Assembly (NCBI RefSeq): GCF_901000735.1
Contig: NC_081543.1
Span: 11,391,921 to 11,455,920 of the forward strand
Direction of reading: 5' to 3'
DNA: 64,000 nucleotides
DNA from: Corylus avellana
Lineage: Eukaryota; Streptophyta; Magnoliopsida; Fagales; Betulaceae
The notes beneath the pieces are model-generated. The model was given only the letters and a program-made list of their open reading frames with translations, did no database searches and was not told the DNA's origin. The position numbers and the translations under genes are program-made. This document shows, one piece after another, positions 11,803-21,321 of this stretch (positions within the stretch are counted from its first letter, which is position 1; each line of letters opens with the position of its first letter).

Positions 11803-12658
11803 AGGAAACTTCACTTTAGACCCCTCGAACTTTGAAACCTCTCAATTTGGACCCCGGAACTTTCAATTGTAGTCAATTTATCCCCCTCCGTCAATTTTTG
11901 CCGTTAAAACCCTTTAAAAGATAAAATTACCCTTCAATTTTCTTTTTATTAAAAAAATTTGAAAAAGAAAAAATGGTCACAAGGTGGCTCAACTGTGGGT
12001 CATCTTGTGATTTTTTTTTTTTTTTTTTTAAGGGTAACTTTACTGAAGATCCCAGAACTTCTACCCGATTTGACAAAACTGCCCCAAACTTCAAAATCTC
12101 TCAATTTTGTCTCTTAAGCTTTCAATTGCAATCAATTTGGACCACTCCATCATATTTTAAACGTTAAATAATGTTTATACCTCTGACTTTTTTTATAAAA
12201 TTTCAACTTTACCCTTAATTCCAAAACCTTTTTTTAAATAAAAAAACGAAAATCATGGATATTTTAGTCTTTTTTTTTTTTTTTTTTTAACTGCTAAATT
12301 TGACGGCGGGGTTCAAATTGAGAGCAATTGAAAGTTAAGGGGACTAAATTGAGAGATTTTTAAGTTTAGAGGGAGTTTGTTAAATCGAGTGGAAGTTCAG
12401 GGATCTTCAGTGAAGTTACCCATTTTTTTATATAATATATATTTTTTAATTTTTAATTTGAAATTAAGGGTAAATTTGAAATTTTATAAAAAAAATCAGG
12501 GGTATAAACGTCATTGTTTTACTTTTAACGTTTAAAATCTGACGAGGGGGTTCATTGACTGCAATTGAAAGTTCATGGGTCTAAATTGAGAGGTTTCAAA
12601 GTTTGAGGGGGGTATGATAAATTGTGTGGTAGTTTAGGGGTCTAAAGTGAAATTTCCT
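11803..12658. mobile_element. Nested MITE, middle layer
   Basis: Ends AGGAAACTTCACTTTAGACC and CTAAAGTGAAATTTCCT inside outer element 2. The flanking 9-mers match poorly, so this layer is supported by its inverted ends only. Confidence 0.6.
12031..12421. mobile_element. Nested MITE, inner layer
   Basis: Ends AGGGTAACTTTACTGAAGAT and ATCTTCAGTGAAGTTACCC belong to the same CACTGAAG-type family as 10282-10687. Confidence 0.65.
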
Positions 12659-12884
12659 CTGTATTTTAATTTTGAATTAAGGGGAAATTTGAAATTTTAT
12701 AAATAGTTAGGGGTATAAACGTTATTGTCTCACTTTTAACGTTTAAAATCTGATGGAGATGTTCAAATTGATTGCAATTGAAAGTTCAAGGGTTCAATTG
12801 AAAAGTTTTGAAGTTTGTGGGAGGGGGGCTTGTCAATTCACGTGGTAATTGAGGAGTCTAAAGTGAAGTTACCCCTTAAAATTA

Positions 12885-13138
12885 ATATTTATTCACAATT
12901 TTTTTTATTATCTTAAACTTTTAGAATAAGTGACGACTTAACATAGTATTAGAATCAAAGTTTTGAGTTTGATCTCTAATTTCAATTAAAATAGTCCACA
13001 TGAGGATAGTGTTAAAATATTAGTTAAAAAAAATTAAATTCTTCATTTTATATCAACTTAAACTTTTGGAAGAAGTAGTGAATTATCAAAGAGCTTTACG
13101 TATGTACCCTAGTGCCTAAAACAATGTCCACTTTATTC
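12885..13138. other. Intergenic, no gene seen
   Basis: AT-rich sequence without an open frame or a recognisable repeat end. Confidence 0.5.
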
Positions 13139-13141
13139 TTA

Positions 13142-13372
13142 GAGCCTGTTTGGGATTGCGTTTGGGGGGCCTAAAAGTGCTTTTAACTCTCAAAAACCCC
13201 ATTTGAAGAAAAAAGTACTTATTTGGTATAAAAATTAAATGCGCTTTTAAGAGTCCAAAATGCCTAAAAATGGACAAAACGCACTTTTGGCAAAAGCTTA
13301 AAAATGAATTTTTTGCCCAAAAGCTCTTTTTGACTTAAAAACTATATTTTTCAAGCAATCTCAAACAGGCTC
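13142..13372. mobile_element. PIF/Harbinger-like MITE
   Basis: Inverted ends GAGCCTGTTTGGGATTGCG and CAATCTCAAACAGGCTC flank a 231-bp non-coding body. A 3-bp duplication TTA (13139-13141 and 13373-13375) fits PIF/Harbinger target choice. A related copy is at 45649-45885. Confidence 0.65.
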
Positions 13373-13375
13373 TTA

Positions 13376-14236
13376 GTATGGTTGAGTGCTTGTGGCTCCC
13401 TTGTTACCCAGTAGAAGTAAGCACTAACATCCGAGATTGAATCCCAATGTAATACATGTAATTAAGTATTTTGCAGTTTAAGAGAGTGTTTAGGATTGCG
13501 ATTTCATAAGAATAATTTGCGTTTTAAAATATTCGCAAAATATAAGTCGCTTGACATTGCGATTTAAAAAGTATTTAATTTCAAATAGAAAAAAAATTTA
13601 CGATTTCTATAAGCAGTCTAGAGGGTGATTATTTGAAAAAGCGTGAATTTAACAACATATGCATTGCGTTAGCTTGATGGTAAGGCTATGTCCTTTCAAA
13701 TTGTAATGCACCAGTTTGAGTCTCAATAACTCGTTCCAAAGCTCGATCCCTTTCCCCCATTCTCAATGAGCCACAATTCAACCAAAGAGCCAACTAAATT
13801 TTCTATTTAGTATTGTAATCTAACAATATTTATAACAGTTTACCTACTAAACAGGACCACTTCATGTTTTTTTAAAGAAATCCCATCCATTTATGAGACG
13901 TTAATTTCTAATTAATGGGCTCTTTTTTCTTTTTCTTTTTTGGTTTGGTTTATCATACGTTAATTTCTAATTATTTAGTTGTAGGAATTTATGTTCACCT
14001 CAGAGTTATCCTATATATCTAATGTTTTCCGTCAATTCTATCTTATTCATGCTATGTATATATACGTACCATATATATGTTTTGGTATTATGGAATATTT
14101 TGGACTTATAGCTAGGTTAGATTAAAAAATTTTGGCATATGACAGTAAAAAAAAAAAAAAAAAAAAAGTAGTTCTAACACAAATTAATAATTGGAACTTG
14201 CATTAATTCACTAATACCATTTGAGTAAAAGAAGCA
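13376..14236. other. Intergenic with a tRNA-like repeat piece
   Basis: No gene is seen. Around 13668-13740 the words TTAGCTTGATGGTAAGGC and AGTTTGAGTCTC resemble the A and B boxes of tRNA-derived SINEs, but ends and tail are not visible. Confidence 0.35.
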
Positions 14237-16153
14237 ATTATCATTTGAGGGAGAAAAGAAAAGAGAAGAAAAAAAGTCCATGCTAGCATTAATTGGCACA
14301 ACTGGCAGTCCGTATAATCAATCAAGAATTGCAAGTTGGAAGATGCTTAATTAATTATAAAGATTCTTGTCCCAACAAGATGCAGAAACAGAAAATAATG
14401 CAACTAATTAAGTAAATACAAGTAGTTTACTTCATAAAAACAAAAATAGTTAGTTTAATTAAAGTGGCTACAAACACGCCTTATCTCTCCCTCATTTCCA
14501 GTCTTCACCCCAATTCTACTCGTCTTCACCATTGCCGTGGTAAAATCTGGCACAAAAGACGGGCCACGGGCCGGGTAAGACTTGGCTGAATGTAGGATCT
14601 AATAATCCTATTAGCTAGTCCTGATGTCATCCTTTAGCCTCGATCGCATCAGATGCTAGCACAGAAAACCCGTCCTGGGTGTTCCTTAGGCTTTGATCGT
14701 CAAAGGTGGAGTTGGTGACAGGATGGAGAGGTATCCGGTCATTGAAGTCTCCACGTGGACACAAGGCTTTGAGTTTGGGCAGAAAGTGAGGGTTTATATC
14801 CGGGTCAAATGTGCCATCCATGCTGAAATTATATAGTTTATTTTGCATCACACCACATACAACAGTCCCTATTGTATGTGCCCCTGCCAAAACATTTTGT
14901 TATATTGTAAGTCAAAAATAAAATAAAATACAAAAGCACATAAATAAATATAATTTATCTATATGTGTTTGTGCTTGTTTATATAAAATAAAAACATAGA
15001 ATTTTTAAATGTAATCTCATAGCATCACAAACACACAATAAATAACATATTAGCAAATTAAATAAATTAAACACAATTTATAGAGTTCAAGAAAAATAGT
15101 TCCAAAAATAAATATTGTAAACCTAATTGACTACATAATGATCACTCAAAAAATAAATAAAAACAAATATTTTCATCATATTCCACACTTTTTTTGTACA
15201 AAAGTGTGGAATATGATGAAAATATCTGTTTTTATTTATTTTTTGAGTGATCATTCCACAATCATTTGGGTTTACAATATTTATTTTTGGAACTATTTTT
15301 CTTTAACTTTATAAATCGTGTTTAATTTAGTTAATTTGCTAATATGTCATATTATTGTGTGTTTGTGATGCTATGAGATTAAATTTAAAAATTCTATGTT
15401 TTTATTTTATATAAACAAGCACAAACACATATAAATAAATTATATTTATTTATGTAATTTTGTATTTTATTTTATTTTTAACTTACAATATAACAAAATG
15501 TTTTGGCAAGGGCACATACAATAGGGACGGTTGTGTGTGGTGTGATGCAAAAGAGACTATATAATTTCAGCATGGATAGCACGTTTGACCCAGCGATAAA
15601 CCCTCACTTTCTGCCCAAACTCAAAGCCTTGTGTCCACGTGGAGACTTCAATGACCGGATACCTCTCGATCCTGTCACCAACTCCACCTTTGACGATCAA
15701 AGCCTAAGGAACACCCAGGACGGGTTTTCGGTGCTAGCATCTGATGCGAGGCTAAAGGATGACATCAGGACTAGCTAATAGGATTATTAGATCCTACATT
15801 CAGCCAAGTCTTACCCGGCCCGTGGCCCGTCTTTTGTGCCAGATTTTACCACAGCAATGGTGAAGATGAGTAAAATTGGGGTGAAGACTGGAAATGAGGG
15901 AGAGATAAGGCGTGTTTGTAGCCACTTTAATTAAACTAACTATTTTTGTTTTTATGAAGTAAACTACTTGTATTTACTTAATTAGTTGCATTATTTTCTG
16001 TTTCTGCATCTTGTTGGGACAAGAATCTTTATAATTAATTAAGCATTTTCCAACTTGCAATTCTTGATTGATTATACGGACTGCCAGTTGTGCCAATTAA
16101 TGCTAGCATGGACTTTTTTTCTTCTCTTTTCTTTTCTCCCTCAAATGATAATA
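14237..16153. repeat. Large near-perfect palindrome (arms about 955 bp, 7-nt loop)
   Basis: The left arm 14237-15192 and right arm 15200-16153 are reverse complements of one another with only a 7-base spacer (15193-15199). The innermost bases pair as TTCCACACTTTT with AAAAGTGTGGAA. Identity is high throughout, with a few substitutions and small indels. Each arm carries a full copy of the last exon of a peroxidase-43-like gene plus flanking intron and 3' DNA. The left-arm exon is in the gene's orientation; the right arm lies inside the gene's last intron. If transcribed it would fold into a long hairpin. Confidence 0.93.
15511..15934 (+). pseudogene. Inverted copy of peroxidase exon 4
   Basis: The right arm of the palindrome carries exon 4 on the plus strand, about 95% like the minus-strand copy (AHTIGTVVCGVMQ ... 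VLASDA ... [18 protein letters not shown]). Its acceptor is altered: CAAG replaces CAGG of the left arm. It lacks the 4-bp ATCG insertion seen in the left arm after VLASDA. Both copies share the stop-rich stretch that follows (TAA TAG within 20 bases of GACATCAGGACTAGC), so that damage is older than the duplication. No upstream exons exist in this orientation. Confidence 0.88.
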
Positions 16154-16180
16154 ATAACATGAATATATATAATTTAATAT

Positions 16181-16224
16181 AATAATAATAATAATAATAA
16201 CATGAATATATATATATATATATG
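16181..16224. repeat. TAA and TA microsatellites
   Basis: TAA run (about 16181-16200) and TA run (about 16208-16222), next to the outer end of the palindrome's right arm. Confidence 0.7.
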
Positions 16225-16826
16225 ATTTTAATTGCATGCATGTGACGAAGTCTATAATTGAATATATACATCACGTGTAAGCAAACAACAAGACTATATA
16301 TATTTAATTAACATACCACCCATTATATGATCGATTGAATGACTTGTCTTGGTGATCATTAAATTAAAACTTCTGGTTAATATTTTGGACGCTAGCTAGC
16401 TCTATATTTTATTAAGATTATTTAGCATATATTAAATCATACCAGCACTGAGAAGGACAAGATCTTCACGGGAAAGTCCCTTCTGCATGAACTTAGATTT
16501 CTGAAGCTCAACTGAGTCATCAGGCTCGGGCATGTCCGCCGCATGAGACATATTTGAAACCCGACCATCTCTCCGGCCAGTTGGCACCTCATAAAATGGC
16601 ACATTTTTCTGCATCATATAAAATATTTTTCAATGTGAAGCTAAAAAGGAAGCAAAAGGATGGAGATCTCAGATCTGCTATTCTTCCTTTGCCCATCCAT
16701 CTCCAAATTTGGTTAATTAGACCAAAAAAAAAAAAAAAAAAACAAGAATGGAGATGGAATATAGGAGATGGTAACAGAATCCAAAAATGACAACACAAAC
16801 CGGAGGAAATCACCCATGGATAAAGT

Positions 16827-16851
16827 GAGAGAGAGAGAGAGAGAGAGAGAA
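16827..16851. repeat. GA microsatellite in peroxidase intron 2
   Basis: GA run ten bases from the exon 2 splice donor of the minus-strand peroxidase. Confidence 0.75.
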
Positions 16852-17236
16852 GGTACTTACAAAGAACAGCGCATCTCTGGCTGCCAACACCACTATGTCT
16901 GCGCAAGAAACCACTCCCTTGCAAACGGTTTCGAGCTCTTGTTTGGCTTTGGCGATCACTTCAAAGCCCCCAACACCGGCGTGACCAGGTGCGTTTATTT
17001 CGGCTTTTAAGCCATTGCGGATCAGAATTGACCCATCACAACCCTGTTTTAGAAAGAAAGAAATTAATGAAATTTTTTTGGTGTGCATGTGCGCGTGATC
17101 AGTTGAGAGAGTCACTCAGAGTCAGAGAGAAACCTCAACAAAGCAGTCATGAAACTGGAGCCTTAATAAAATGGATGCATTCCGGGGACCCACGTGAATT
17201 GCATCCTGAACAACAGTGCGGACAATAGATTCAGCT

Positions 17237-17746
17237 TGTGGGAATGGGCCACAAGTACAAGTGAGACAGACTTACGGCAAACGGGACATGTTGTGTTCCT
17301 GGAAAAGTGCTCTGCTATGCACCCGTTGTGGTAGGCATGGCCGCAAGAGCTAAGCAAAGTAAGCTCGTCCCCGTCTCATAGTTGCACAGGCACAACGTAC
17401 ACGTGTCCTGTTGGAAGGGTATATCGGAGCCGCCACGGTGGTAAATGACCTTCGACAGTAAATCAGGATCAACCGCACCATTAACCGCCCGTTGCATTTC
17501 TACCTCCTCCACTCGGTTGTGGTTGGCTTGACGGCGACGACAGTGGAAATACTGGACCAACAGGAAGAAAATGACGACGCGGGAGGCAAAGATTCCCCAA
17601 AATATCGGAAGGAAAAGGTTATTTTGCTCGTGCATTTTGTATACGGAATGAGGCAATATTTCTGCTTTTCCTCCAAAGTCTTTACTCCGGGTGAGGGGGA
17701 GGGAACTTCCATGCGTCTGGTAAATCTCTGAAACGCTGCTTCTCAA
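17237..17746 (-). pseudogene. RING-H2 finger gene, one frameshift, 3' end cut
   Basis: The protein has one hydrophobic segment (LFLPIFWGIFASRVVIFFLL) followed by a basic stretch, a spacer, and a RING-H2 finger: CTLC, then CGHAYHNGC and CPVC, i.e. the C3H2C3 zinc pattern of ATL-type membrane E3 ubiquitin ligases. The start ATG is at 17746. The frame changes inside the finger, in a run of four G on the minus strand (about 17369-17372); one more G would restore the frame, so this is either a real slip or a sequencing error. The tryptophan usual after CI in ATL fingers is absent (CIAEHF). The 3' end reaches the inversion edge at 17236 and reads on into peroxidase exon 1 in another frame until a stop at 17163. 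Confidence 0.7.
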
Positions 17747-18136
17747 AACTGTTGCCTTTCTTTTTCTTCTTTTCTAAGGAGGATAAGAAAATAAAGACAA
17801 ATTACAATAACAATGCGTAGCAGATCCTTACCTACTGCCTGACATGATAAGTTGCCTGACATCACATGGGTTGCCAAAAATGGAAAGTCGTAGGTGATTT
17901 TCGAAACCAAATTAAGAATAAAGAACAAAAAAAATTAATAATAATATAACCACACTGATTAGGGTTTCTTGAATCGAAAAGGCTAACGATCGTTAAAACC
18001 AAGGGAAAATCAATCTACTTGCATTGGTTAGGTATTACTTTTATTATGCTATTAATTACTATGGCCCTAGCTTGGACTGCTTCCTAACAATGCAACTGCC
18101 TCCTGCATTTTTTTTCCATCCCTTTTATTGATTGCA

Positions 18137-18395
18137 GAGTTTGACTCAAGAATAGTAGGATTAACGGGACCTGCAGTATCAGCTATTAGGCAGAGAGCCC
18201 AGGAGTACCGCGTCTATTTTAAGAAGGTAGAAGAGGAGGGAGATGATTATCTTGTTGACTCTTCCCACAACGTGTATCTGATGAGCCCAAAAATGGAGGT
18301 TGTGAGATGCTTTGGTGTAGAGTACAATGCGGAGGAACTTTGAGATGCAATAATGAAGGAACTGAGGACCACCCTGACCCAATGTCTCCCAAGAT
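18137..18395 (+). pseudogene. SCO1/HCC-type copper chaperone, last-exon fragment
   Basis: After an acceptor-like TGATTGCAG the frame reads EFDSRIVGLTG, then AQEYRVYFKKVEEEGDDYLV, then FGVEYNAEEL. This resembles the C-terminal thioredoxin-like part of plant SCO1 homologues (HCC1/HCC2), mitochondrial inner-membrane proteins for cytochrome c oxidase assembly. In the family the chain continues after EEL, but here a TGA stops it, followed in frame by DAIMKELR. No other exons are seen nearby. It is likely a gene fragment moved with or before the inversion. HCC2 is the closer guess because the exon lacks the copper ligand context. Confidence 0.6.
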
Positions 18396-18907
18396 TTTGA
18401 AAGGTTGCCCATATTAATTTCTCCGATGCGGTAAGGAAAATATTATATTTTAGACAGCCATTCTAACATGACCTTTGTTTTTGTGGTTCTTTCATTCCCA
18501 AAATTTTTAAATTTCACACTCATATGTTATATATATACTGAGTTCAAATGTCAATGAGTTTCTTGTTTGAAAATCATCTAGACAAGAGCATAGAAAGATG
18601 AACAGATCAATCTGATTATTGAAGGCTATCTTTAAAGTTACACTAGCTAGATAATATGCACTGCTTAATTAATCTACATTTTTTTTTTATTTTTTTTTTA
18701 AAAAAAGCAACTGCCAGGTGTCTTTTATAGTGATGATCTGTCGTTTTTGTCCATGTATATTAATGTTTATTTGATCATTATTTCACTACGTTGGTCCATG
18801 GATGATTGACATAATTGTCGCACCATAAAAGTGGAGACCATGATAAAATAAAAAAAAGTGATTTTTAGTATTATTATTTTCTTTTCGATCTTCTGGGTTA
18901 ATTTGTT

Positions 18908-19032
18908 CCATGCCTCTATGCACCGGCCACCTATTTCCTCCCAAAAATAATTCCTCATTATTTCTCTCTGGCTAAAAATATGCGGATTATAGGAAGCATT
19001 AAATTCAGAAGGGGCCCACAAGAAATGCATGG
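18908..19032 (-). repeat. Dispersed repeat copy A
   Basis: The reverse complement of this stretch (GGCCCCTTCTGAATTTAATG, AATCCGCATATTTTTAGCCA) occurs again at about 20635-20740 (copy B), and its end is also related to about 21300-21360 (copy C). No function is known. Confidence 0.75.
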
Positions 19033-19288
19033 TTTATTACAGGAGTTTGAAAAAGAAATCGGGAAAAAGAAGAGAAATATTTCACTTAATTATACCGGCT
19101 TGTACCATTATTTTTTTAAAAAAAAAAACTTTCTTTCAACCATAATTTAATAAGGCAAATGCTTTTGTCCATTCTCCCACCCATCTCCCCACCATCTCCT
19201 ATTTAATAATTATATAAGGTGATGCAGGTGCAGCAGATAATGATGTCACACCGTCGTCACCATGCATTGCAGTCTTATCCATCCATCT

Positions 19289-19298
19289 CTATAAAAGG
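19289..19298 (+). promoter_or_regulatory. Probable TATA box of the displaced peroxidase start
   Basis: CTATAAAAGG lies 85 bp upstream of the first ATG copy (19373) and is followed by a C/T-rich leader, the usual core-promoter layout of plant genes. Confidence 0.5.
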
Positions 19299-19379
19299 GC
19301 AGGAGGCATGGTTCATTAACCACAGTATTACAATCAGTCAATCACAGTAGTCTTCCTCCTTCAATCTTCGACATGGCCT

Positions 19380-19664
19380 ACCACCAAGGTGGTATTTGAA
19401 TTGACAAATGAAATTTTTTTTATCTTAGTGATCGCGTATTTGAATTCGCTTGCGGCAGTAGATGCGTGAACCAGATATTATTATGAAGGGGCTTTGCTGG
19501 CTCACACCTTGGTAGAGTTGTGGTGACGGACTCGCCTTCCCAGACAGTAGTTATGGCTCAAACCGGACATTCTGTAAAGGCTGAAAACCTCAATAGTAAT
19601 GCCCAAGGGAAAAAATTACACTGATAAGCACATTCCCGCCCTTTTAATTAGAAAAAAGAAAAAA
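19380..19664 (+). mobile_element. SINE-like retroposon at the peroxidase start codon
   Basis: The 285-bp insert is flanked by a perfect 17-bp duplication AATCTTCGACATGGCCT (19363-19379 and 19665-19681) and ends in an A-rich tail (GAAAAAAGAAAA). There are no terminal inverted repeats and no coding frame. A long target duplication plus A-rich tail is typical of LINE-machinery retroposition. The head (ACCACCAAGGTGG) is not a clear tRNA match, so the SINE family is unassigned. Confidence 0.7.
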
Positions 19665-19674
19665 AATCTTCGAC

Positions 19675-19803
19675 ATGGCCTCGGTGGTTTTGATGGTTTT
19701 CTTTCTTATTCATCTCGTGATAGGAATGTCTGAAGCCCATGGCCACCTGCGAGTTGGCTTCTACTCTGAGACATGCCCTGAAGTTGTGGGGTCTCATAAT
19801 TAA
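19675..19803 (+). pseudogene. Displaced 5' fragment of peroxidase exon 1
   Basis: The frame has 42 codons: a signal peptide (MASVVLMVFFLIHLVIGMS) then LRVGFYSETCPE, the conserved mature N-terminus of class III peroxidases. After CPE the sequence switches to VVGSHN and stops. The missing continuation, AESIVRT, begins at 17235 on the minus strand. The start codon was duplicated by the retroposon insertion: an ATG at 19373 now opens an 8-codon upstream frame. Confidence 0.85.
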
Positions 19804-20137
19804 CCATTCCAAAGTCCCAAGTTTTTTTTTTAAGTTTGGTTTATCAGACGTTTTGGTTTGGTTTATCTTATTAATGCATGCTAATATATATACTAGACGA
19901 TGTGTGTTATTATTATTTTTTAATATATATATATATACAATAAATCACACAAATAGATCGATCTAGGTAAAAGCATCTCTACATGCAAGCTAAGCCACAT
20001 TATAATCTGCTGCATCATAGTAAATTCTCGGAGCTCATAACAAGTAAGAGCTTGAATAAAGATTGAAAGAACTTAGGAAAGTGAAAAAAAAATAATGGTA
20101 AAGGTAACCCAATATTATTTTTACCGATTTTTTTTTC

Positions 20138-20569
20138 GGGTTAAATACCAAATATCCCCTTGGGTTTGGTAACTTTATTTTTACCCTCCCTGAAGTTTCA
20201 TTTTTATCANNNNNNNNNNNNNNNNNNNNNNNNNNNNNNNNNNNNNNNNNNNNNNNNNNNNNNNNNNNNNNNNNNNNNNNNNNNNNNNNNNNNNNNNNNN
20301 NNNNNNNNNNNNNNNNNNNNNNNNNNNNNNNNNNNNNNNNNNNNNNNNNNNNNNNNNNNNNNNNNNNNNNNNNNNNNNNNNNNNNNNNNNNNNNNNTATG
20401 TGTCACGTGTCAACATCTAATTGGTTCACGTGTCAGTCCTAACGGTCAACTAACGGATGGACTAACTTGGTCCTTTATCAAAATCTCATGAAGTCCTGTG
20501 ATAAGAATAAAACCTCAGTGGGTAAAAATAAAGTTACGAAACTCTAGGGAGGTATTTGGTATTTAACCC
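20138..20569. mobile_element. Mutator-type MITE interrupted by assembly gap
   Basis: Inverted ends GGGTTAAATACCAAATATCC and GGTATTTGGTATTTAACCC, with a 9-bp duplication TTTTTTTTC (20129-20137 and 20570-20578). The duplication lies in a T run, so it is only moderate support. The gap of unknown bases (20210-20396) sits in the middle, where a fold-back element would be hard to assemble. Confidence 0.7.
20210..20396. other. Assembly gap (187 N)
   Basis: A run of N; the length may be nominal. Open frames crossing it are artefacts. Confidence 1.
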
Positions 20570-20604
20570 TTTTTTTTCAAACTCATGTAGGTCACCCTTA
20601 AGGG

Positions 20605-20810
20605 TAAAGGTAAACCATGCCTTTCTTGACTTCTTGTGGGCCCCTTCTGAATTTAATGCTTCCTATAATCCGCATATTTTTAGCCAGAAAGAAATAATGA
20701 TGAATTATTTTTGGGAGGAAATAGGTGGCCGGTGCACCCACCGGTGTCGTCAGGTTGTTTGAGAATCAAGGTGACATGCGAATGACCAAAAGGCAACTTC
20801 AAGAGCATTT
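20605..20810 (+). repeat. Dispersed repeat copy B
   Basis: Matches the reverse complement of 18908-19032, and from about 20725 matches 21345-21420 (CCGGTGTCGTCAGGTTGTTT, GAGAATCAAGGTGAC). Confidence 0.75.
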
Positions 20811-21321
20811 TCTAACGTTTAAACATAAATATAATTTTAAGATTTTAAAAATTATAAAATTTATAATTAATTATGTGTTACTTAGTTTATATATATAACA
20901 AAAATCCCAATTAATGGCCCTAGCTAGCTAGTACAGAGTACGTAAGTTCAACCGGCCAGTGAGAAGATGCACAACTGTAGTTCAACTGTAGTAAAATATC
21001 TTAGTTTATTTTAAGATATAGATGCTTATATCAAAAGCTTTGGAGTTCAACCGCATTCAAAAGCCCCAACATCCACAAACAATTCCCTTTGTAAACACAA
21101 GATTTTGATGTCTCAATGGACTAAAATTCCAAATTGATCCAATTTAGAGCAACTAGCTAGCTAGATGCAACCTTCTTAGGAACGAGGCAGTCGCATTAAT
21201 TGTTTAGGAAGCGATCCAGCTACAACTTTCCTTTTTTGGGCAACTGATCACATGACAACATTAACTTTCTGCAAACTTAACTAGACACCACCAACTTTTA
21301 CCAGAGAGAAATAATGAAGAA

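Larger units (their letters stand above)
11604..12875. mobile_element. Mutator-type MITE (outer element 2, triple nest)
   Basis: Ends AGGGTAACTTCATTTTAGACC and CTAAAGTGAAGTTACCCC with flanks TTATTATTA / TTAAAATTA (7 of 9 identical). A second element lies inside at 11803-12658, and a third inside that at 12031-12421. Confidence 0.7.
14455..17235 (-). pseudogene. Class III peroxidase 43-like, 5'-truncated and disrupted
   Basis: Secreted haem peroxidases of this family oxidise phenolics with H2O2 in the cell wall. Exons on the minus strand: partial exon 1 at 17235-17134 (starts AESIVRT and holds distal-site RLQFHDCF), exon 2 at 17043-16861 (GCDGSILI ... SCADIVVLAARDA), exon 3 at 16608-16443 (VPTGRRDGRVSNM ... 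DLVLLSAG), exon 4 at 14883-14455 (AHTIG with the proximal His, ending in RRVCSHFN). Splice sites are GT-AG with consistent phases. The order of motifs and the VPTGRRDGRVSNMS and KFMQKGL words match plant peroxidase 43. Three faults stand out: the signal peptide and start lie inverted at 19675; exon 4 has frame changes and stops after codon VLASDA; and intron 3 contains the inverted exon-4 copy. Functional product unlikely. Confidence 0.85.
17236..19782. other. Inverted segment (2.55 kb)
   Basis: The left edge cuts the peroxidase just before AES of exon 1; the right edge cuts the plus-strand peroxidase 5' fragment just after CPE. Flipping this segment in place would put CPE directly in front of AES, the normal family order, on one strand and in frame. 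Both edges are followed by TTGTGGG on the plus strand (17236 and 19784). The segment holds the peroxidase promoter and start, the RING-H2 gene and the HCC fragment. Confidence 0.75.

Noticed and set aside
13668..13740. Possible tRNA gene
   Set aside because: A- and B-box-like words are present but no cloverleaf with a proper acceptor stem could be drawn; at most a SINE relic.
20035..20420. Open frames on both strands across the N run
   Set aside because: They are made of unknown bases and carry no information.
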